A stretch of 64,000 nucleotides of DNA from Terrimicrobiaceae bacterium (GTDB lineage: Bacteria; Verrucomicrobiota; Verrucomicrobiia; Chthoniobacterales; Terrimicrobiaceae). The stretch covers positions 1 to 64,000 of the forward strand of contig JAGYIV010000009.1 of assembly GCA_018402345.1 (NCBI GenBank). The letters run 5' to 3'. The notes beneath the pieces are model-generated. The model was not told the DNA's origin. It saw only the letters and a list, made by a program, of their open reading frames with translations, and searched no databases. Each line of letters opens with the position of its first letter. The stretch's first letter is position 1. The position numbers and the translations under genes are program-made. Of this stretch, positions 43,801-50,621 are shown one piece after another.

Positions 43801-45596
43801 ATGTCGTGGTAGGCGATAGTATGCAATTGCCGCCGACGCGCTTTTTTTCGCGCCTCACCAGCAACGACGATGAGGAGGAGGATGGCGACGATGAAGCGCC
43901 CGCCGTTGTGCAGGCGAAAGATGTGGAAAGCATTCTCGGGCTTTGCAGTGCTCGCGGACTACCTTCTGAAATGCTGCGGTGGCACTATCGGAGTCGACAT
44001 CACTCGCTGATCGCCGTGTCGAATCGCGAGTTTTACGAGAACAAGTTATTCATCGTTCCGAGTCCTCATAAAGCCGATGGGGAGTTGGGGCTGAAATTCC
44101 AATTTGTCGAAGGCGGCGCCTATGATCGAGGAGGTTCAAGCACCAACCGTGTCGAAGCCCGTGCCGTCTGCAAAGCCGTTCTTGAACACGCTCGGCGCAA
44201 TCCTGGCCTAAGTCTGGGCGTTGCGGCGTTTTCAGTTAAGCAGCAACAGGCTATTGAAGATGAACTCGAGCTTTTACGGCGCGAACAGCCAGATTTTGAA
44301 AGTTTTTTCCAGTCCCATCCTCATGAGCCATTTTTCGTTAAGAACCTTGAAAATGTGCAGGGCGACGAAAGAGATGTGATTTTCATTTCCGTGGGTTATG
44401 GGCCTGATCCGAGTGGCTATATGGCAATGAATTTCGGTCCACTGAGCAGTGAGGGAGGCGAGCGGCGTTTAAATGTCCTTATATCCAGAGCAAAGCGGCG
44501 CTGCGTTGTTTTTGCTTCGTTCCGGGCTGATGACATTGACTTGGAGCGAGTCACTGGCCGGGGCGTGCGATCATTTAAGACATTCCTGAAGTTTGCAGAA
44601 ACTGGAATCTTGGCCACTCCTGCAGAGTCTGTCGGCGAAGAAATGTCCCCGTTTGAAGTAGCTGTGAGGCGCGCTATCGAGACCCTTGGCTATGAAGTTC
44701 ACCCGCAAGTAGGCGTGGCGGGATTTTTTGTTGATTTGGGCATCGTCGATCCTGAAAAGCCCGGGCGCTATCTCCTCGGCATAGAGTGCGATGGCGCAGC
44801 CTATCACTCCTCCCGTTCAGCTCGGGACCGAGACCGGCTCCGACAAGCTGTCTTGGAAGATCACGGATGGATCATTCATCGAATTTGGAGCACCGATTGG
44901 TTCCAACGACCGGGTGAACAACTTCGCAAAGTGGCCGCAGCAATAGAAAATGCCAAACTGTCACTGGCTGAATCAGCGCAGACATCTCACGAAGTAGATA
45001 ACGAAGACGAAATTAAGCGCGAGATTGAAGCCTCTACCGAATCAGCGCTATCCACGCCATACATCGAGGCCGCTTTTACTGTGCCACTTAGAAAGCCACC
45101 TCACGAAATTTCTTCCTACAAGATGGCGGAGGTCATTTTTAAGATCGTCGAGGTAGAAAGCCCCATCCATGAGGAAGAGATTGTAGTTCGTGTCCGCGAT
45201 CTCTGGGAATTAGGGCGTGCTGGTTCAAGAATTCAAGAAAGCGTAGCCGAGGGGATACGGGCTCTTGTTCTCTCGGAGCGTTGTCAACTTGATGAAGAGT
45301 GCTTGCTCATCCCGGGAGCACTCGTGCCGATTCGTAATCGGGAAGCGGTGCGCTCGAGCACACTGCGCAAACCGGAATTTTTGCCTCCTCAAGAAATCCG
45401 GGCAGCAATCGAAAAAGTGATTTCCGAGCATCACGGCGCCGAGGAAGGCGAAATACTGCAAACCGTGTCAAGGCTCCTTGGATTCAAGACAACAAGCGCC
45501 GCACTTCGAATTCTGATCCAAAGCCAAATTCATCAACTGCGAGAGATCGGCAAGATTATCCAGCAAGATGGAATGCTCCGAGATAAAGGGGGCTGA
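40857..45596 (+). CDS. DUF4011 / SF1 helicase / Vsr-like nuclease / DUF3320 protein, probable defence protein
   Basis: 1579 residues. DUF4011 N-terminus (AETRRELLDLSTRNRLLSMP), Walker A GPPGTGKSQSITNLI near residue 333, Walker B LLIIDEASQVQPVDA near 961, helicase motif GERRLNVLISRAKRRCVVF near 1200. A Vsr/MTES_1575-like nuclease domain follows at about 1260-1375 (MSPFEVAVRRAIETLGYEVH, LLGIECDGAAYHSSRSARDR), then a DUF3320 C-terminus. This architecture is described in defence-island surveys (DUF4011-helicase-Vsr, named Hhe as I recall). It likely unwinds and cuts foreign nucleic acid. A nuclease fragment and TA modules follow it. All motifs look intact. Confidence 0.93.
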   Translation: MPPVHQILAETRRELLDLSTRNRLLSMPIETKSARVVHVSDEKSDHAFRLLVGEKRAFVFTPSTDKRAASSAKLDVTQGNHDLEVENENQQEPEGSQDSSAPARRHLDTKLQTSLSPDGLQRRLLSIYRDSKSMIEEQGVNILYLALGRLKWFEANKADTPRYAPLILVPVEIKRRGADERFTLHWREEDVQENLSLSAKLRSEFGIEMPKFPSEEELMPSTYAEAVSRAVAGQERWEVQADAILLGFFSFAKFLMYRDLDPKSWPSTELLLTPTLERLLCDGFVAESPPFPPDGHLDEIIPASRLDHVVDADGSQSIAIEMVRAGRSLVIQGPPGTGKSQSITNLIATAVLDGKKVLFVSEKLAALQVVKRRLEAAGLGALCLELHSHKAHKRAVIEEIGRTWQLGRPCGEELEDIVLQLERTRARLNRHAAMLHASIGATRTTPFRIFGALGLLGERGRELGEPDISGAENWNEEAVRERRGIISELAKRIDQMGVPSSHPWRGVEREVILNIDLPRIQEMLKRISNALPPMILASKELSISLGQPEPSTFSEVETLRRMAHYVASAPSLDPAAIGNEIWDSGLENLYAIVNHGRDATKLRQKLATVVIDSAFESDFSSDRRTIAAHGQSILRFINGDFRRAIGALKGITRGEPPKNYLDRVTLLDEVILVHKHLTAIRKGDEDGKKAFGRLWMGEDSNWDQLSAIVEWVSAGKSEILASSELRKRFGEFDQSKSFGALGESLKSLVGEAWQAAEALKIEVSLNLSTAFGSERLEEVSIKSLFDRLRQWQENLEDITRWNSWFTRSTRARQLGLGILVDSLECARLPHCSAVDVFDRAYFSHLLREAIKAYPDLAQFDGLEHERVVEDFRRADLDRITLAKYRVLAKHYEAMPARHGGAGATGIVLGELERKRGHRPVRRLLKDAGSVVQAIKPVFMMSPLSVAQYLEPAAVQFDLLIIDEASQVQPVDALGAFTRSAQHVVVGDSMQLPPTRFFSRLTSNDDEEEDGDDEAPAVVQAKDVESILGLCSARGLPSEMLRWHYRSRHHSLIAVSNREFYENKLFIVPSPHKADGELGLKFQFVEGGAYDRGGSSTNRVEARAVCKAVLEHARRNPGLSLGVAAFSVKQQQAIEDELELLRREQPDFESFFQSHPHEPFFVKNLENVQGDERDVIFISVGYGPDPSGYMAMNFGPLSSEGGERRLNVLISRAKRRCVVFASFRADDIDLERVTGRGVRSFKTFLKFAETGILATPAESVGEEMSPFEVAVRRAIETLGYEVHPQVGVAGFFVDLGIVDPEKPGRYLLGIECDGAAYHSSRSARDRDRLRQAVLEDHGWIIHRIWSTDWFQRPGEQLRKVAAAIENAKLSLAESAQTSHEVDNEDEIKREIEASTESALSTPYIEAAFTVPLRKPPHEISSYKMAEVIFKIVEVESPIHEEEIVVRVRDLWELGRAGSRIQESVAEGIRALVLSERCQLDEECLLIPGALVPIRNREAVRSSTLRKPEFLPPQEIRAAIEKVISEHHGAEEGEILQTVSRLLGFKTTSAALRILIQSQIHQLREIGKIIQQDGMLRDKGG

Positions 45597-45607
45597 AAAG
45601 AAGTAAT

Positions 45608-45954
45608 TCTTTGACCACGGAGTGGATGTTGTCGTGCTTGGACATGTGAAGCATGGCAGCGTATTGATCCAAATCAAAACAACATCGACAGGCATCTTGG
45701 ACAGCGAGCAGGCGATTCAAGAATTGGAAGGGGGGCGAATTTTCTACGAGCAGGGTCTTGGGGTCAAATTCAGTAAAATGTTGCTCCACACAAACGTCAC
45801 AAATTTTTCCAAACGCACCGCAAGGGCCGCCAAGCTCTACAAAACGGACACACTCGGTGCGAACTGGGTTTCGAGCGCTCTCAAGAAAAACCCGCTTTCG
45901 CTCGGCGATATCATCTCCCGCAATGGAAGCAGAACATCGATCAGTGTCCGGTGA
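45608..45954 (+). pseudogene. 5'-truncated restriction-endonuclease-like fragment
   Basis: Reads FFDHGVDVVVLGHVKHGSVL then IQIKTTSTGILDSEQAIQEL up to 45954. The order G-V-D then I-Q-I-K is the core of Mrr/PD-(D/E)XK nucleases. A stop at 45604-45606 cuts the frame just before, so the N-terminus is lost. A GTG at 45622 might allow translation of a short protein. Confidence 0.6.
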
Positions 45955-45966
45955 AGGTCTGCCGAT

Positions 45967-46240
45967 ACCAATGTCTCCAAGGCTGTGGTTTTTTGATCGC
46001 GGTTCTGTGGGTTTGTTTATCTCGCCGGCGGGAAGCCCGCGCCAGACTCCAGATGCTCTGAACGGATCGGTTTTTTTGCATGGCTGGGGGCGTGGGCTGG
46101 GGCCTGATTTTTTTGGTGAAATTTTTTTTGGTGTGACAGCTTTTGACTCACCAAGGTCGGCAGGGTGTCGCGTGTGAAGACGACATTGAGATTGCTTTGG
46201 CGGGGGGTGCCGGTGGATTGGGCGTGGTGTTCAAGATGTG
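45967..46240. repeat. Direct repeat, left copy (5' end of the PEGA lipoprotein gene)
   Basis: Matches 50007-50258, best from CTCCAGATGCTCTGAACGG to GTGTCGCGTGTGAAGACG and ACATTGAGATTGCTTT. It includes the upstream region, start and first codons of the PEGA gene and then breaks off. More diverged than the other two repeat pairs, mainly by poly-T length. Confidence 0.85.
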
Positions 46241-46382
46241 ATCGGGAAACTGTTGTTCGTGCAACATTTCCTCTCATTTTGCTGTGGGTGGGAGCTCGCG
46301 ATTTGTATTGAGCACCCGTCTCTGAGTGAATCTCGGTGGTTTCCCTTGACGATGCGGTGGCGGAGGCATTCTTTATGGCGTT
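46241..46382. other. Spacer before the antitoxin gene
   Basis: Nothing recognised; probably contains the promoter of the following TA module. Confidence 0.4.
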
Positions 46383-46586
46383 ATGAGTTCCGTTGCCGAA
46401 ATCGAAGCTGCAATCGAAAAATTGCCAGTTTCCCAAGTTGACCAATTGGCTCAGTGGCTGGAGGGTTTTTTACAACGGCGCGTATCGACGCCTGCCTTGG
46501 AAAATTGGTTGCTGAATGCAAAGGGCGCGGCTGTTCCGGATGCACAAACTCAGGCGATCATGAACTTGACCCGCGGTGAAGAATGA
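46383..46586 (+). CDS. Antitoxin partner of a dead PIN toxin
   Basis: 67 residues: MSSVAEIEAAIEKLPVSQVD then QLAQWLEGFLQRR, a short helical antitoxin of the type often written upstream of PIN genes. Stop overlaps the toxin start (ATGA). Frame intact. Confidence 0.75.
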   Translation: MSSVAEIEAAIEKLPVSQVDQLAQWLEGFLQRRVSTPALENWLLNAKGAAVPDAQTQAIMNLTRGEE

Positions 46587-46984
46587 CCCTGCTGGACACC
46601 AATGTGTTGTTGGACATAGCCGCCGCCGATCCGGTCTGGCTTGAATAGTCGGAAAATCAAAGTCGGTCCGTGGCGCTTGAGGGGCCGATATGCATCAATC
46701 CGATCATCTATGCGGAACTTGCTCTCGCATTTTCCTCGGCAAGGGAATTGGATCGTTGGCTCGCTCCTGAAGTTTTCAAGCGCCTGCCGCTACCTTACTC
46801 CGCCGGTTGGCTGGCGGCGGAAGCGTTTCTCCGATACCGCCGAAGTGGTGGCGTGAAGACATCCCCTTTGCCTGACTTCTACATTGGCGCCCATGCAGAG
46901 GCCGAGGGGCTCGTTCTGGTCACGCGTGATCCGGTGCGGTATCGCACTTATTTCCCCAAGGTCAGACTGGTAGCCCCAGCATAG
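46583..46984 (+). pseudogene. PIN-domain toxin with a single nonsense codon
   Basis: MTLLDTNVLLDIAAADPVWL then E and TAG at 46646-46648; the same frame continues SENQSRSVALEGPICINPII to FYIGAHAEAEGLVLVTRDPV. The TAG stands where such proteins have Trp (EWSE), so TGG to TAG explains it. No other lesion, so a single base change would restore the gene. Confidence 0.85.
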
Positions 46985-47159
46985 AAACCAATGAGAGAAG
47001 GTGTCAGTCCCGCGTTTTATCGCTTTTTTGACAACCCCTCGCGGGCGGTATAGGCTTACGCCGTCCTCGGCGGAGGTGTCTGAAAGAAGGCTCGGACCCC
47101 GGGGCGAGGGGGATGGGTTAAGGAAGGGGGATAGGGGGTTGAATCTCTCCCAATGCGTT
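46985..47159. other. Spacer
   Basis: No gene recognised. G-rich, no clear structure. Confidence 0.4.
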
Positions 47160-47460
47160 GAAAAATGAGTTTTAAACTCTGTCGTCCGACTTCGGAACTC
47201 GGCGTTCGGACTTCCAGACTCCGCCGCCCGAGTCTCGAACTTCGTGCTCCGATTTTTGAACTCGGCGGCTGCACTTTGAAAGAAAGACGGCCATGTTTAG
47301 GAGTCCGGCCATGGACTTGGGAAACCCGGCAGGCCGATTTGCGAACTCGGGGTTCGAACCAAAAAACAAACCGCTCCGAGGTTGGAACTCGGAGCGGCTG
47401 CTTGGGGGAGATCGGCGGCGGTGTTGGGAACTCCAACCGCCGTCTTTGGAACCGCGACGC
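47160..47460. repeat. Degenerate heptamer repeat (GAACTCG family)
   Basis: Read in steps of 7: GACTTCG GAACTCG, then GCGTTCG GACTTCC, AGACTCC GCCGCCC, GAGTCTC GAACTTC, GTGCTCC GATTTTT. The phase is kept to about 47260 and partly beyond 47320. It resembles STRR-type heptamers known from cyanobacteria but with another unit. Confidence 0.65.
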
Positions 47461-47940
47461 CTAACTCGCTGGCTCGGGCGTCGGAGTCTCCGGGCTGGTG
47501 CCCTTGGTTTTCTTGAACCGCCGCTCGAGAGTGGCGCGTCCGGTTTTCATTCCTGCTCCCAACAGCGGCCGACCAGCCAGTTCGTAGACCGTGAGGCACA
47601 CGGCATACAGCTCGCTGCCGAACTGGATGCGGACATCTCGGACGGTCTCCAGCGTTTGCTCGATGCGGGCCTCGAGGCGCAGGAGGTTGGCGTGGGCCTC
47701 GGCCTTGCTTGTCGTCTCGGCGACATCGATGGCCCGAGGGAGAATCTCGGGATTCGAGACGCAGAGTTCGACGGCCTGAGAGACGAACGCGAGGTTCTTG
47801 TCTCCAACGGTGGCGAGGGCTTGGCGTTGTTTCGGGGTGAGTGCCGGACGGGCCGGCAGTTGGCTCTGGAGAGTCGCGAGATTGCTCTGCGCGGCCTCCA
47901 GTGTGGTGGCGTCGTAGGACGATGTGCTGGTTGCTGTCAT
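47461..47940 (-). CDS. Helical protein of unknown function
   Basis: 159 residues from the ATG at 47938-47940 (MTATSTSSYDATTLEAAQSN). Long helices (EARIEQTLETVRDVRIQFGS) and a Lys/Pro/Thr-rich tail (KKTKGTSPETPTPEPAS). No catalytic residues or signal. I recognise no family. Its 3' end meets the heptamer block 47160-47460 with no spacer, so the tail may itself be repeat-derived. Confidence 0.6.
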   Translation of the reverse strand: MTATSTSSYDATTLEAAQSNLATLQSQLPARPALTPKQRQALATVGDKNLAFVSQAVELCVSNPEILPRAIDVAETTSKAEAHANLLRLEARIEQTLETVRDVRIQFGSELYAVCLTVYELAGRPLLGAGMKTGRATLERRFKKTKGTSPETPTPEPAS

Positions 47941-48466
47941 TTTGTTGTTTGGTTGAGAACGCATCGCGGATTTTTTGTTTGGGCGATCAGCCGCTGTTGG
48001 CCAACCGTCCGAAAAATCCGTGCGTTCAACACGGCGCGGAATGTCAAATCCGCGAGCGGGGGGCGCGAATGCGGGAGCGAACAAATGCGGCAGGGAATTT
48101 GACATCGCGCACGGGGGTGAGGGGGAGGTGTGTCTTGGCATTTGGGAGGGCCGCGTTTGATGACAATGCTCAGGCACCCGGCGGCGCGGATTCCCTACCA
48201 ATCATTCGCGGGGATTAGCGTGGTTTGCGGGCATAACCCGCACTGATTTTCTCAGCGCCTCGGCGTCTCTGCGGGAGGTTTTTCAGATGTGCGAAATCAA
48301 CGGCGCTTCGCGCCTGAAGTTCGGGCGCAGCGAGCGAGGCGCGAGAAAGGCAAAGCATCGCCCTCCAAAGATTCGCGGGAGTTGCCACATTCGCGGTTCC
48401 TTTCCTTTCACGTCCGAGACAGCCGCCCCCTTGACACAGGCCAGATTGTTGGCCAGCTTGAGAATC
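47941..48466. other. Spacer with a GCAGAGACGC-type repeat
   Basis: CTCAGCGCCTCGGCGTCTCT then GCGGGAGG at 48255-48285; related units near 49193-49222 and 52688-52720. No gene recognised. Confidence 0.5.
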
Positions 48467-48721
48467 ATGCAATCAGCCAAAGCCATCTCCCTCGGCACCT
48501 TCGAGGCCAAGAACAAGTTCTCCTCCCTCGTCGATCTTGCCTCTAAAGGCAGCCGCATCTGGATCACCAAGCGCGGACGGCGAGTCGCCCTTCTCTCCTC
48601 TGGCGTGGAGGGTGCCTCCAAGACCGAGGCCGATCTGGTGGCGGTTTTTCGGAAAATCCGCTCGCGATCCAAGGCCGGGAAGGGATCCTTGAAATCCCTG
48701 ATTGAAGAGGGGCGGCGATGA
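48467..48721 (+). CDS. Phd/YefM-type antitoxin
   Basis: 84 residues from the ATG at 48467. ISLGTFEAKNKFSSLVDLAS then GSRIWITKRGRRVALLSS is the Phd DNA-binding domain; the C-terminus is a basic helix. Overlaps the PIN toxin by 4 bp (ATGA). Confidence 0.88.
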   Translation: MQSAKAISLGTFEAKNKFSSLVDLASKGSRIWITKRGRRVALLSSGVEGASKTEADLVAVFRKIRSRSKAGKGSLKSLIEEGRR

Positions 48722-49128
48722 AGCAAGTCGTTGCAGACGCGTCTTTCTGCGGGGCATGGATTCTGGTCGACGAATTCTCCGAGGAAGCGGACCGGCTTCT
48801 CTCCCAAGTGATCAAAGGAACCGTGCAACTTTCAGTGCCTGCGCTTTGGCACTATGAGATGATGAATTTGCTACGCTCGGCTCTGCGTCGAAAAAGGTTG
48901 GCACCGGAGGATGTTGCGGAGGCCATCGATGCCTTGGAGCAGGTGCCGATCACTCTGGAGGATCTTCCCGGCGGCCCGGCTCGTCGCCGGATGTTTCATC
49001 TGGCCGTGCAATTCGATCTCTCCGCCTACGATGCCGCCTACTTGGAGTTGGCTGATCGGCTCAAGATCCGGTTGGTCACCTGCGATGCGAAGTTGAAAGC
49101 GGCTGCCAAGAGCCTTGGATTGTGCTGA
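48718..49128 (+). CDS. PIN-domain toxin, intact
   Basis: 136 residues: VVADASFCGAWILVDEFSEE (first Asp), LWHYEMMNLL (Glu), LSAYDAAYLELAD and LVTCDAKLK (last Asp pair). Typical VapC of Phd-partner type, complete and in frame. RNA target unknown. Confidence 0.9.
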   Translation: MKQVVADASFCGAWILVDEFSEEADRLLSQVIKGTVQLSVPALWHYEMMNLLRSALRRKRLAPEDVAEAIDALEQVPITLEDLPGGPARRRMFHLAVQFDLSAYDAAYLELADRLKIRLVTCDAKLKAAAKSLGLC

Positions 49129-49149
49129 ATTCGGTTTCGTTCGTGGGCC

Positions 49150-49185
49150 AGCGCCTTTCTCGACCGGGACGGCCGTGCCCCCTAC
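49150..49185. repeat. GTAGGG-headed hairpin
   Basis: GACCGGGACGGCCGTGCCCC then CTAC; its reverse strand starts GTAGGGGGCACGGCC. Same class as at 15422-15496. Confidence 0.4.
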
Positions 49186-49192
49186 ATTTTAC

Positions 49193-49594
49193 TCAGCGCC
49201 TCGGCGGCTCTGCGTGAGGTTTTGGGAAGAAGCGGACGTTGGGGAGATCTTGAAAGTCGGAGTCTTGGGTCCAGAGGGTGGCGTTTTGGGTGCGGGCGGT
49301 GGCGTAGATCAGGGCATCGGCCATGGCCAGTTGGTGGCGAGCGCCGAGATTTGCGGCGTGGGCGGCGATCTCAGGGGAGACTGGTGTGATTGTGTGCTGG
49401 TTAAGAAATGCAAGAATCTCCTCTGCGGCATGTTCTCCGGCGACGCGGGTGGTGTAGCGGGCGATTTCGTAAAGGCTGATGGTGGAAACGATCAGCGGGG
49501 TGGGAGACGAAAGGGCTTTGGCAAAGGCCTGCGCATTCGGGCCGCCGTGGGTGATTTCGATCCACGCGGAACTATCGAGGCAGTTGGCGTTCAT
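49193..49594 (-). CDS. PIN-domain toxin, intact
   Basis: 133 residues. MNANCLDSSAWIEI has the first Asp, SLYEIARY the Glu, LAMADALIYATARTQNATLW then TQDSDF the last acids. Start overlaps the antitoxin stop by 4 bp. VapC family RNase. Confidence 0.88.
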   Translation of the reverse strand: MNANCLDSSAWIEITHGGPNAQAFAKALSSPTPLIVSTISLYEIARYTTRVAGEHAAEEILAFLNQHTITPVSPEIAAHAANLGARHQLAMADALIYATARTQNATLWTQDSDFQDLPNVRFFPKPHAEPPRR

Positions 49595-49809
49595 GGCAGG
49601 GAACGGTCGGTTTTTTCACGCTCGAAGGGTATGTGCGCTTGGTTCTTCAGATAGCCAATGAGTTGATCAGCCGTGAGAATGGGACGGAGTTCGATATGGC
49701 CATTTTTTTCCACAACGTGGAGTCTCTGACCGGGTTTTAACGCAAGAGACTTACGGATTGCTTTTGGGATAACGACTTGGAACTTGGGTGACAAAAGCGA
49801 GGTTGTCAT
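49591..49809 (-). CDS. AbrB/MazE-type antitoxin
   Basis: 72 residues: LLSPKFQVVIPKAIRKSLAL then PGQRLHVVEKNGHIEL is a swapped-hairpin AbrB fold that binds DNA as a dimer. The tail PFEREKTDRSLP would contact the toxin. Confidence 0.88.
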   Translation of the reverse strand: MTTSLLSPKFQVVIPKAIRKSLALKPGQRLHVVEKNGHIELRPILTADQLIGYLKNQAHIPFEREKTDRSLP

Positions 49810-50006
49810 ACGTTTTTCAACTGTGGGTGAAATTCATGGTTTGGCAACGGAATTGTTCGCTGTAGGAAAAAAAGCTCCTCCCATAGATTGTCCCGGAACC
49901 GGATTTTATTCACAGGATGAACAGGATGTGGAGGATTCACAGGAGTTCGTGGGGGGCTGGATTGGAAGAGCATCCAAGCCATGAACTTCCTGTCGGGGTT
50001 GGCGGA
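49810..50006. other. Spacer with TTCACAGGATGAACAGGATG repeat
   Basis: Contains a short-period repeat, CACAGGATGAACAGGATG, around 49910-49930. No gene recognised. Confidence 0.4.
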
Positions 50007-50258
50007 GTTCGATACCAATGGTTCCGAGGTGGTGAATTTTCGACTGCACCTATGGATGGCAGGTCTTCGCTGGCGGAAAGCCCGCGTCTGACTCCAGATG
50101 CTCTGAACGGATCGGTTTTTGGCATGGCTGGGGGCGTGGGCTGGGGCGTGTTTTTTTTGGTGAAAAATTTTTTGGTGTGACAGCTTTTGACTCACCAAGG
50201 TCGGCAGGGTGTCGCGTGTGAAAACGACATTGAGATTGCTTTTGAGGGGGGCGGGTGT
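50007..50258. repeat. Direct repeat, right copy (native 5' region of the PEGA gene)
   Basis: Counterpart of 45967-46240. Here it continues into the complete PEGA gene, so this copy is taken as the original. Confidence 0.85.
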
Positions 50259-50619
50259 TGCCGGCGGGATGCTTGCGGTGGCGGGTTGTGCCTTGGTTTC
50301 AAGCCCGCCGGCTGGGGATTATGTGCCGCCGGTTTCATATTCCGCGCCGATTGTGGATCCGGATCCGCACTACACGATTCTGGTGGAGTCGAACCCGCCG
50401 GGGGCGGTGATCGAGTTCAACGGGGCGAACATGGGCACGACGCCGTGCCGGATCAGAATTCCTGGGAAGGAGGGGCGGAGGTTCAAGGACAAGCTGGATT
50501 CCAACGAGATCATGGCGCTTCCGGGAAGCCGTGGTGGCTATACCCAGCGCAAGCGATTTCGGGGTGGCGATGACATTCCCGAGCGATTGCATTTCGACAT
50601 GGGGCTCCACTGGAATTGA
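50218..50619 (+). CDS. PEGA-domain lipoprotein
   Basis: 133 residues from GTG 50218 (another GTG at 50209). Signal RLLLRGAGVAGGMLAVAGC ends with a lipobox cysteine. PEGA domain follows: YTILVESNPPGAVIEFNGAN then MGTTPCRIRIPG. PEGA folds are found in surface-layer and envelope proteins. Its stop lies 2 bp before the ATG of the LPP20-like gene, an operon. Confidence 0.85.
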   Translation: MKTTLRLLLRGAGVAGGMLAVAGCALVSSPPAGDYVPPVSYSAPIVDPDPHYTILVESNPPGAVIEFNGANMGTTPCRIRIPGKEGRRFKDKLDSNEIMALPGSRGGYTQRKRFRGGDDIPERLHFDMGLHWN

Positions 50620-50621
50620 CC

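Noticed and set aside
46646-46648. In-frame TAG as a pyrrolysine codon
   Set aside because: No pyl genes or UAG context here, the neighbouring toxins are broken too, and the residue aligns with Trp, one base from TAG.
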